Below, piece by piece: positions 1 through 5,746 of a stretch of DNA of 6,221 nt. The notes beneath the pieces were generated by a model. It worked only from the letters and a program-made list of their open reading frames with translations, did no database searches and was not told where the DNA came from. The position numbers were made by a program, and so were the translations under genes. The first letter of the stretch is position 1. Each line of letters opens with the position of its first letter. Source of the stretch: Candidatus Hydrogenedentota bacterium (GTDB lineage Bacteria > Hydrogenedentota > Hydrogenedentia > Hydrogenedentales > SLHB01); the NCBI GenBank assembly GCA_016934125.1, contig JAFGTL010000769.1, positions 1 to 6,221 on the forward strand, in the 5' to 3' direction.

Positions 1-396
1 ATGCAGGAGGAGATCTTCGGGCCGATTCTCCCCGTGTTGCCGTTCTCCGCCATACCGGACTGCATCGCCATGTTGCGGGAACGCCCCAAGCCGCTGGCGC
101 TCTACCTCTTCACCGGGGACCGGCGCCTCCAGCGCCGAGTCGTGGCCGAAGTGGCGTCGGGCGGCGTGTGCATAAACGACACCATTAGTCATATTATCGC
201 GAAGGAGCTTCCGTTTGGAGGCGTCGGAATGAGCGGCATGGGAAGCTACCATGGAAAGTCCGGTTTCGACTGTTTCACCCACTACAGGAGTGTGATGCGC
301 CGCCCGCTTCGGCCGGATCCGGCGTTTCGGTATCCACCGCCGCGGGTTTCCCTCGAGACCCTGAAGAAGGTGTATCGGTTTCTGTTGCGAAAGTGA
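1..396 (+). CDS. Aldehyde dehydrogenase, class-3-like, C-terminal part (5' end cut by window edge)
   Basis: NAD(P)-dependent oxidation of an aldehyde to a carboxylic acid. The visible 131 residues are the C-terminal part of the catalytic and oligomerisation region. Residues 3-12 carry EEIFGPILPV, which contains the conserved Glu-x-x-Phe that contacts the nicotinamide ribose in this superfamily. Residues 54-60 (GGVCIND) and 70-98 (LPFGGVGMSGMG, then YHGK, then a Phe/His-rich stretch) match the closing signature of class 3 ALDHs, and RYPPP at 110-114 resembles the usual RYPPY of that class. The catalytic Cys lies upstream of the window and cannot be checked. The first base begins an ATG codon, but this Met is internal to the motif block, so it is not the real start; the reading frame enters from the left. 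The stop is TGA at 394-396. The desaturase gene follows after 45 bases on the same strand, which suggests cotranscription. By analogy with AldH of staphyloxanthin synthesis, the substrate could be a carotenoid terminal aldehyde; a fatty aldehyde is the main alternative. Confidence 0.93.
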   Translation: MQEEIFGPILPVLPFSAIPDCIAMLRERPKPLALYLFTGDRRLQRRVVAEVASGGVCINDTISHIIAKELPFGGVGMSGMGSYHGKSGFDCFTHYRSVMRRPLRPDPAFRYPPPRVSLETLKKVYRFLLRK

Positions 397-397
397 G

Positions 398-415
398 GCG
401 CCCGGACGCCGGGCC
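398..415 (+). other. GC-rich hairpin in the gap between the dehydrogenase and desaturase genes
   Basis: GCCCGG at 400-405 and CCGGGC at 409-414 form a perfect six-pair stem around a three-base loop (ACG), and G398 can pair with C415 past a bulged C399. It starts two bases after the dehydrogenase stop codon. No T-run follows, so it is not a standard intrinsic terminator. It could stabilise the upstream mRNA end or tune read-through into the desaturase gene; that role is inferred only. Confidence 0.4.
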
Positions 416-425
416 AAGAACAGAC

Positions 426-436
426 GGGAGGCGGAG
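426..436 (+). promoter_or_regulatory. Ribosome binding site of the desaturase gene
   Basis: The purine-rich stretch GGGAGGCGGAG contains GGGAGG at 426-431, ten bases before the ATG at 442, and a second GGAG at 433-436, five bases before it. Either could pair with the 16S anti-SD sequence. This fixes the ATG at 442 as the start; no obvious promoter fits in the short gap, which agrees with an operon. Confidence 0.7.
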
Positions 437-441
437 AGCCC

Positions 442-1959
442 ATGAAAGCGCACGACAAGCACATCGTGATCGTCGGGGCGGGGCCGGGCGGTCTCACCGC
501 GGCCATGATTCTCGCCCATCGCGGTTTCCGGATCAGCGTGTTCGAGGCCAAAGACACCGTCGGCGGACGTAACGCTCCCATCCACATGGACGGCTATACC
601 TTCGATACGGGCCCCACTTTCCTCATGCTGAAGACCATCCTTGACGAGGTGTTCCACGAAGCCGGCGCCGCCACCGACTCGCTCATGGACATGCGCCGTA
701 TCGAGCCCATGTACCGCCTCGTATTCACGGACAAATCGATCGAGCCCGTCTCGGATCCCGACGCGATGACCGCCCTGCTCAAACGCCTCTATCCGGGCCG
801 TGAACAGGGATACCGCGCATTCCACAAGCGTGAAGCCGTCCGGCTGGCCAAGCTCTTCCCCTGTCTTCAGAAACCCTACCACACCTTCTCCTCGCTGTTC
901 AGCCTCGATATGCTCGCCGCCGTTCCCCATCTGGCCTTAGGGCGTTCCCTCTTCGACGTCATGAAAGGATACTTCGGCGACGAAGAACTGGCCCTGGCCT
1001 TCACCTTCCAGTCCAAGTACCTCGGAATGGCCCCCTGGGAATGCCCCGGCCTGTTTTCCATTATCCCCTTCATCGAGCACAGCCTCGGCATTTACCACCC
1101 CATCGGCGGCCTTTCGCGCATCTCGGAGTGCATGGCGGAAGTGGCCCGGCGCGACGGGGCCGAGATCCATCTCTCCACGCGCGTCAAGCGAATCCTCGTC
1201 AAGGATGGGGCGGCCCGCGGAATTGAGCTTGAAAACGGCGAACAGATCCACGGGGACGACGTCGTCATCAACGCTGATTTCGGCTATGCCGCCCAGTCCC
1301 TTTTCGAGCCTGGCGTCCTGCGGAAGTACACGCCCGAACGGCTCGGGCGGATGCGTGTCTCGTGCTCCACGTTCATGCTGTACCTTGGCCTCGACAAGAA
1401 GTACGACGCCCCGCATCACACCATCTGTTTCGCGGACGACTACCGTGCGCACATCGACGCCGTATCCCGCGGCGAAGAGTTGAAGACGGATATCTCATTC
1501 TACCTGCGCAACGCCGACCAAACCGATCCAACCATCGCACCGGATGGGGGCTCCGCCGTCTACGTTCTGGTGCCCGTGCCGAACGCCCGCGGCCGCGTCG
1601 ACTGGGCGGCGGCGCGGGACACCTACCGGGACGTAGTCCTCGATGCCGTCGAGAGACGCACCGAGATGACCGATATCCGCCAGCACATCCGGGCCGAGCA
1701 TATGATCACCCCCGACGAGTGGGAACACGACTACAACGTGTTCGATGCCGCCACCTTCAACCTGGCCCACAACTGGGGCCAACTCATCTACTTCCGACCG
1801 CGAAACAAGTTCGAGGAGTTGGATCACTGCTATCTGGCCGGCGGCGGCACGCATCCCGGCAGCGGGCTTCCCACCATCTACGAATCCGGCCGGATCGCCG
1901 CCAACCTCATCAGCCGCGCCCATGGGATTCCCTTCGTCTCCGCCAACCTCCATGTGTAG
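442..1959 (+). CDS. Phytoene desaturase family FAD-dependent oxidoreductase (CrtI/CrtN/CrtP-type)
   Basis: Flavoprotein of 505 residues, the usual length for bacterial carotenoid desaturases (about 490-510). The N-terminus has the Rossmann FAD-binding fingerprint GAGPGG at 12-17, the acidic residue at the end of the second strand (E35) and the GGRN extension at 41-44. It continues with DTGPTFLM at 55-62, a block conserved in CrtI-type enzymes. The second FAD-contact region is THPGSGLPTIYESGR at 470-484 near the C-terminus, preceded by FRPRNK at 451-456, as in CrtI/CrtN. Members desaturate phytoene or dehydrosqualene, or oxidise a terminal methyl of the carotene (CrtP); they act at the membrane surface without membrane-spanning segments, and none is seen here. 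The sequence alone does not tell which substrate is used. The upstream aldehyde dehydrogenase favours an oxidised (acid-ended, possibly C30) carotenoid route; this is inference. Start chosen for its ribosome binding site and because GAGPGG falls at the expected distance from the N-terminus. Confidence 0.92.
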   Translation: MKAHDKHIVIVGAGPGGLTAAMILAHRGFRISVFEAKDTVGGRNAPIHMDGYTFDTGPTFLMLKTILDEVFHEAGAATDSLMDMRRIEPMYRLVFTDKSIEPVSDPDAMTALLKRLYPGREQGYRAFHKREAVRLAKLFPCLQKPYHTFSSLFSLDMLAAVPHLALGRSLFDVMKGYFGDEELALAFTFQSKYLGMAPWECPGLFSIIPFIEHSLGIYHPIGGLSRISECMAEVARRDGAEIHLSTRVKRILVKDGAARGIELENGEQIHGDDVVINADFGYAAQSLFEPGVLRKYTPERLGRMRVSCSTFMLYLGLDKKYDAPHHTICFADDYRAHIDAVSRGEELKTDISFYLRNADQTDPTIAPDGGSAVYVLVPVPNARGRVDWAAARDTYRDVVLDAVERRTEMTDIRQHIRAEHMITPDEWEHDYNVFDAATFNLAHNWGQLIYFRPRNKFEELDHCYLAGGGTHPGSGLPTIYESGRIAANLISRAHGIPFVSANLHV

Positions 1960-2046
1960 CCAGGCCCTCTGGTTTGGGTGATTGCGCGCGTATCGCGGTT
2001 GCGATGGCGTGTGGTGTTGTGAAGGCAAACGCGATGACGTAGAAGA

Positions 2047-2169
2047 GCCGTTCATCGCGGCGGCAGTCCTTGTGGTTTGACGGCGTCCAGACTCATGCCC
2101 CAGTCGTCGTTCTTTTTGTCTGTGAACAGCGCATCGATCCACATGATGCTTTCGCGGTTCTGTCTTCTG
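2047..2169 (-). pseudogene. Possible degraded minus-strand coding remnant (weak)
   Basis: Reading the minus strand from about 2169 down to a TGA at 2047-2049 gives a short peptide rich in the mixed charged and hydrophobic residues of a real protein: it includes IMWIDALFTDKKNDDWGMS and ends in KPQGLPPR before the stop. In the same frame a TGA interrupts just upstream of this stretch, so at most about 40 residues are open, and only about 30 if an internal ATG is used. It has no visible ribosome binding site. It could be the tail of a gene broken by frameshift, a repeat-borne coding tail, or chance. I do not recognise the family. The call rests only on amino-acid composition and the local drop in GC. 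Confidence 0.2.
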
Positions 2170-2317
2170 TCTGCTCAGCCCTCTGGCCCATTCCTGGCGC
2201 CTATGCCTCCGGATGAATACCCATTGACTACACCTGCCGCTGCCTCTGCATGAACGGCGAATCGCCCAGAAGAATGCCCCTCACTTGAGCGGCGTCTGGC
2301 GGCTGGGGTAGCATGCG

Positions 2318-2367
2318 CCGATTCGGACGGGATCGACTCGATCGGGCTCATCCGATTCCCTCCGATC
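2318..2367. repeat. Cluster of CCGAT repeats and short palindromes upstream of the 669-residue protein gene
   Basis: CCGAT occurs directly at 2318, 2352 and 2362 and inverted (ATCGG) at 2341-2345. The two TCCGAT copies at 2351 and 2361 are spaced exactly ten bases apart, one DNA turn. Two perfect odd-length palindromes lie beside them: CCGATTCGG at 2318-2326 and GATCGACTCGATC at 2331-2343. GATCGG at 2340-2345 can pair with CCGATC at 2362-2367 or, with a G-T end pair, with CCGATT at 2352-2357, giving alternative hairpins 27-50 bases before the ribosome binding site. It may be an operator or a leader structure. Chance in GC-rich DNA is not excluded. Confidence 0.35.
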
Positions 2368-2393
2368 AGGCGGGTGGTGCGAGGCGGCGGCAC

Positions 2394-2400
2394 AAGGAGG
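2394..2400 (+). promoter_or_regulatory. Strong ribosome binding site that decides a GTG start
   Basis: AAGGAGG, a near-perfect anti-SD match, lies seven bases before the GTG at 2408. Upstream in this frame there is no ATG, GTG or TTG before an in-frame TAG at 2309-2311, so 2408 is the most upstream start possible. The next GTG (2414) would be thirteen bases from the site, a poorer distance. Confidence 0.85.
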
Positions 2401-2407
2401 ACGCGGC

Positions 2408-4417
2408 GTGATTGTGAGCATACTGGCACTCGCGGTCGGGGCGGGGGCCTCCCAGCCTCTGCCGGTGCCGGCCGACTTCGATCCCGAGGTTAATCTGCGC
2501 GGGCGAACCACGGAGTTCGGCTCCTTTCACGAGAGCCGGGGCGGGGCGTCGTGGGCGGCGGCCCTCGTGGCCAACGGCCACCCCGATGATCTTGCCTTGG
2601 CCGAACGGGTGCTCGATGCGACGCTCAACTGCCAGGAACGGCGTCCCGATGCCCCGCGCCGCGGCAACTTCCGCTGGATGCTGGAGGACAAGGAAGTCAC
2701 GGATCCCAACGCGGTCGAGTTCGTGCTGAAGGCCCTCATCCCGATGATGATACGTCACGCGGATCGCCTGTCGCCGGAGATGCACACGCGCGTGCTCGAC
2801 AGCATTCGCCTGGGACTGGCCGACATCCGCGAGATGGGTGTCACGATCACCTATACGAACATCGCCGTGTTCGACATTCTGAACACGTGCACGGGCGGCG
2901 AATTGCTCGGCGACGCGGCCGTGGCCGAGCGAGGCTACGCCAAAATGCGCGAGTGGGAGGCGTTCACCTGCGCGAATGGCACGGCCTTCGAGTTCAACAG
3001 CCCGACGTACACCCGCATCATGGTGAATGGCCTCGTCCAACTGGCCGATCTGACGCAGCACGAGGAGACGCGTGTCCGGGCCCGCACCATGGCCGCCCGG
3101 CTGGCCCTGAGCGTCGCGCTCCACATCCATCGGGGCACGGGCCGGTGGGCGGGGCCCCACAGCCGGGCCTATCAGCCAAGCGTGGAATGCCGCGAGGCCG
3201 CGGAGGTGGCGAAAGTAGAGGATTGGCTCGCCAACGGCGCGGTGCCGTCATGGATCGGCTCTGCATTGGCCAACCCCCCGCTGCCGTTCCAGGTGAGCGA
3301 GACGGCCTCGGCCGAACTCGGGATGAATCTGACCACCTACCACGCCCCGTCGTTTGCGTTGGGCGTGGGGACACGCGGGTGTCCTGCCTTCGGCCATCAG
3401 TCCAACCTGTTCATGATGCATTACGTCCGCCCAGGCGCGGAACGGCCCGGGGTGGTGTATGCCCGCTACCTGACGAACGACAAGTGGCTCGGCGACTGGT
3501 ACCACAACACGGATCGGACGGCCTCGCGCAACCTGCTCGATGAGGGCGCGTTCTACGGCGCCCAGTCCGGGGCGCGCGCCGTCGGTGTGTATACCTCGGG
3601 CGGCATCCGGCAATGCACGAGCGCGAAGTGCGCGGTGATCTGGACAGAGCGGGCGCGCGTCGACGAAATCTGGGTGGGAACGGAGCGGGTGGACAGCGTG
3701 CCCGCGGCGGTGGCGGACGGCGAAGTCGTAGTGGTGGCCAGCGGCGACGCCATGCTCGCGGTGTTCCCGGTGAAACCCACGGATCTCGGCGGCGGCGCCC
3801 CGATCCGGCTCGTCGAGAAGGCCGGCGATCTCGTCCTCGAGATGCACAACTACCTCGGGCCGGAAACCACCATCCGGCCGGCGGCCGATCGGTATCGGTG
3901 CGGGTTCTACGCCGAGGCGGCCGAGCGGGCCGCGTACGCGGATGGCGGGGCGTTTGCCGCCGAGGTAGCGCGCGGGAGTCTCCGCGATGGCACCCCGAAA
4001 CGCGGCAAGCAGCACTGGTGCGTCGAGTACGCACGGGACGGGCAACGGCTTGGACTCGAGGTCGATCTCGCCAAGTGGACGCTCGAACGCCGCTGGGACG
4101 AGCAGGGCGAACTGGGTTGGCCCATGCTCGAGTCCCCCGTCGCGCGGCAGAACGGCACGGGCCGCGTATCCGTCGGCGACGCCGTGCTGAAATGCGGCGA
4201 CCACCCGGCCTGGTTGTTTGCGGACGCGGTGTCGAACACCTGGGTGGCGGGCTACCACGGGCCGCCGGAGCCGCTGGCGCTGCGGGTGCCGGGCGGCGCG
4301 GTGCGGATCGATGCGATGGGCACCGGCACCATCACCTGGGCAGACGGGGAGGTGCGCGTGGACGCCATCGGGCTCCGGGGCACGCCATCCGTCAAGGGTG
4401 GCCGGCTCGCGGAGTAA
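2408..4417 (+). CDS. Uncharacterised probable exported protein, helical N-terminal half and beta-rich C-terminal half
   Basis: Protein of 669 residues starting at GTG. Residues 2-14 are hydrophobic and end in small residues (AGAS), like a short signal peptide, but the N-terminus lacks the usual Lys/Arg, so export is likely rather than certain. Residues about 40-300 read as repeated amphipathic helices, consistent with an alpha/alpha toroid. This half has a conserved-looking block EFNSPTYT at 195-202 and another, AGPHSRAY, at 248-255; Asn, Tyr, His and Arg in such positions are typical of active-site clefts in toroid polysaccharide lyases and related enzymes. Residues about 310-660 are strand-rich with many Gly, Trp and Tyr, suggesting a beta-sandwich. 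This outline resembles heparinase II/III-type and PL8-type lyases, but no diagnostic motif of a named family was recognised, so a lyase or hydrolase role is inference. It ends 13 bases from the convergent Tat-signal gene. Confidence 0.85.
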   Translation: MIVSILALAVGAGASQPLPVPADFDPEVNLRGRTTEFGSFHESRGGASWAAALVANGHPDDLALAERVLDATLNCQERRPDAPRRGNFRWMLEDKEVTDPNAVEFVLKALIPMMIRHADRLSPEMHTRVLDSIRLGLADIREMGVTITYTNIAVFDILNTCTGGELLGDAAVAERGYAKMREWEAFTCANGTAFEFNSPTYTRIMVNGLVQLADLTQHEETRVRARTMAARLALSVALHIHRGTGRWAGPHSRAYQPSVECREAAEVAKVEDWLANGAVPSWIGSALANPPLPFQVSETASAELGMNLTTYHAPSFALGVGTRGCPAFGHQSNLFMMHYVRPGAERPGVVYARYLTNDKWLGDWYHNTDRTASRNLLDEGAFYGAQSGARAVGVYTSGGIRQCTSAKCAVIWTERARVDEIWVGTERVDSVPAAVADGEVVVVASGDAMLAVFPVKPTDLGGGAPIRLVEKAGDLVLEMHNYLGPETTIRPAADRYRCGFYAEAAERAAYADGGAFAAEVARGSLRDGTPKRGKQHWCVEYARDGQRLGLEVDLAKWTLERRWDEQGELGWPMLESPVARQNGTGRVSVGDAVLKCGDHPAWLFADAVSNTWVAGYHGPPEPLALRVPGGAVRIDAMGTGTITWADGEVRVDAIGLRGTPSVKGGRLAE

Positions 4418-4430
4418 GGGCCGCAGCCTC

Positions 4431-5510
4431 TCACACCTCGACGGCGTACATGACGTTGGGCGGCCCTTCGCAGGGCTCGATGCGGGCGGCGGCCAGCGCG
4501 GCGCGGAACGCCTCGACATCGGCGTCCTTGTTGCTCCGGCAGACGATGGTGCTGAAGGCGGGGCGGCACCCGTCGCCTACATCGGCCACGATGCCGTCCT
4601 TCAATTTCGTGCTGTCACCGTCGACTTGCACGAGGGAATTGGGCGAGAAGGTGAAGAGATCGACGCTGTTCGGGGGCAGTTTGGCGGTGGCTTTGTGGGG
4701 GCGTTCGTAAAACGGCCGCAATCCGTCCCAGTACTGGGCCATGGGGCACCCGTCGGCCCGGCGCACGATGAACAGCAGCACGTGGCGATCCAGGGGGATA
4801 CACTCGACGAACTCGGCCACCTCCATAGGCCATCCCTTGTGTGTGCAAAGTTCGACCTCGGCGCGAACGGTAGCCGGGGCCTTGGCCCCGAGATAGGCCG
4901 TCATGAAATTCGAGTACTTGTGGTGGCAGCCCGACCAACTGCCGAAGGCCTCGACCGTCAACGCGTCGGGGTTCAGCTCGAACCCGCGCTCGGCCAGCCG
5001 CATTTTCAGGCCTTCCGACCACCGGCGGGCGTTGCCGGAACTCCACATCTCGTAGATGTTCCATTCGCCGTGATTGCCGCGCGTGCTGAACGCGCGATCG
5101 GCGTCGCTGGCGAGGAGTGCGCGGGTGGCTTCGGAGTTGTCGTTCGGATCGACTATGCCGCGTTCCCCGAAGCTCGCCGTGGCGCCATCGACGAGTTCCT
5201 TATCGCCTTTGTTGCTCTGAAGGATGCAGACCGCCGTCGTTTCGTCGGCGCTCTTGGCGTTGGCGATAGCGAGGCAGTTGGCCCCGACATCCGGCGCGGG
5301 CTCGAGGAGCCGATGATAGGAATACGTCACCGGCGGGTGAATGAAGAGGAAAAGATGGTTGATGGGCTTCATGGCGCGATCGCCTCCCTGTTCCTCGCGG
5401 GCCGCGTCGGCCGGCGCAGCGCCGGCGGCCTCTGTGATGGCCATGCCGCCGGTTGTTGCGGCGGCTGCCTTCATAAACGTGCGTCTGCTTAATCGGTGCC
5501 TGTGCGTCAT
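4431..5510 (-). CDS. Tat-exported protein of unknown function
   Basis: Protein of 359 residues read from 5510 down to the TGA at 4431-4433. SRRTFMK at residues 8-14 is a full twin-arginine motif (RR at 9-10). A weakly hydrophobic Ala/Thr/Gly stretch follows, with a likely signal peptidase site after PADA at about residue 36, so the protein is probably folded, perhaps with a cofactor, before export. The mature part has no membrane segment and nine Cys (79, 95, 195, 222, 237, 255, 315, 324, 347), notable for a periplasmic protein. Distinct blocks are FLFIHPPV at 54-61, GSWSGCHHKYSN at 190-201 and a hydrophobic strand HVLLFIV at 243-249. I do not recognise the family. The frame stays open upstream to 5726, but the ATG at 5510 puts the Tat motif at the N-terminus and has GAGG six bases upstream. 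An ATG at 5372 (MKPINHLF), with GGGAGG ten bases upstream, would give a cytoplasmic form and is the main alternative start. Confidence 0.85.
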   Translation of the reverse strand: MTHRHRLSRRTFMKAAAATTGGMAITEAAGAAPADAAREEQGGDRAMKPINHLFLFIHPPVTYSYHRLLEPAPDVGANCLAIANAKSADETTAVCILQSNKGDKELVDGATASFGERGIVDPNDNSEATRALLASDADRAFSTRGNHGEWNIYEMWSSGNARRWSEGLKMRLAERGFELNPDALTVEAFGSWSGCHHKYSNFMTAYLGAKAPATVRAEVELCTHKGWPMEVAEFVECIPLDRHVLLFIVRRADGCPMAQYWDGLRPFYERPHKATAKLPPNSVDLFTFSPNSLVQVDGDSTKLKDGIVADVGDGCRPAFSTIVCRSNKDADVEAFRAALAAARIEPCEGPPNVMYAVEV

Positions 5511-5746
5511 GGGGCCCCTCGGCCAGTCCGGTTCCGGCGTGTCCGCGCCCTGCGGCCCGGCCCCGGGAGGCCCATGCTGCCAAGGCCAGGCACGAAATGC
5601 AACCCTCCCGGCGATACCCGAATCGTCTTGCAGCGTCGGACGCGCCGCCCTTCGCAACCAGACGTTCTGGCCGACACGGGCTCGCCTATATGGTAGTCTA
5701 TCCGGGGCGCTCGCGCAGTTGTTCACGGCTTCCGGGAGGATTCGTC
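5511..5746. promoter_or_regulatory. Divergent intergenic region between the Tat-signal gene and the glycosidase-like gene
   Basis: The 236 bases must carry promoters or leaders for both outward-facing genes. An AT-rich patch in otherwise GC-rich DNA lies at 5687-5701, with TATATG at 5687-5692 as a possible plus-strand -10 box; the best -35 at a usable distance, TTCTGG at 5665-5670, is poor, so the promoter call is weak. CCCGG/CCGGG at 5556-5560 and 5563-5567 form a GC palindrome about 45-55 bases before the minus-strand start. No long repeat or recognised operator was seen. Confidence 0.4.
5734..5740 (+). promoter_or_regulatory. Ribosome binding site of the glycosidase-like gene
   Basis: GGGAGGA lies six bases before the ATG at 5747 and nine before the second, adjacent ATG at 5750. 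Both spacings are workable; the choice changes the protein by a single Met. The site supports a real gene here even though its 3' end is outside the window. Confidence 0.75.

Larger units (their letters stand above)
1960..2407. other. 448-base stretch without a convincing gene
   Basis: No plus-strand frame gives a credible protein between the desaturase stop and the GTG at 2408. Just after the desaturase are two small hairpins: CCAG/CTGG at 1960-1963 and 1969-1972, followed by only TTT, and ATCGC/GCGAT at 1992-1996 and 2001-2005 with a GGTT loop. Neither is a strong intrinsic terminator. Bases 2040-2180 are less GC-rich than the flanking genes and hold a possible minus-strand coding remnant (separate entry). 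Bases 2318-2367 hold clustered CCGAT repeats (separate entry). The promoter of the downstream 669-residue protein gene should lie here, but no clear -35/-10 pair was recognised. Confidence 0.6.

Noticed and set aside
1960..2005. Possible intrinsic terminator after the desaturase gene
   Set aside because: The two hairpins have only four- and five-pair stems and lack a T-run; they were left as weak structures.
2175..2429. Minus-strand open frame (84 codons) in the gap before the 669-residue gene
   Set aside because: It overlaps the ribosome binding site and start of the 669-residue gene, has no ribosome binding site of its own that I can see, and its Ser/Arg/Gly-rich product shows no motif.
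3248..4519. Long minus-strand open frame (423 codons) inside the 669-residue gene
   Set aside because: It is antisense to a gene with a strong ribosome binding site and coherent protein composition. Its translation is rich in Arg, Pro, His and Ala without motifs, as expected for shadow frames in GC-rich DNA.
3613..4710. Plus-strand open frame (365 codons) overlapping the end of the 669-residue gene
   Set aside because: Its product is extremely Arg/Gly-rich and low in complexity, a typical out-of-frame shadow.
5410..5426. Perfect palindrome GCCGGCGC-A-GCGCCGGC
   Set aside because: It lies within codons for the Ala/Gly/Pro-rich end of the Tat leader and is explained by GC-rich Ala codons; no regulatory role is suggested.
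4218..5492. Long plus-strand open frame (424 codons) opposite the Tat-signal gene
   Set aside because: It overlaps the end of the 669-residue gene by 200 bases and lies antisense to a frame with a full twin-arginine signal. It has no ribosome binding site or recognisable motif.
5511..5726. N-terminal extension of the Tat-signal gene to the ATG at 5726
   Set aside because: It would bury the twin-arginine motif about 80 residues in. The extra 72 residues are Arg/Pro-rich and shadow-like and cross the divergent promoter region.
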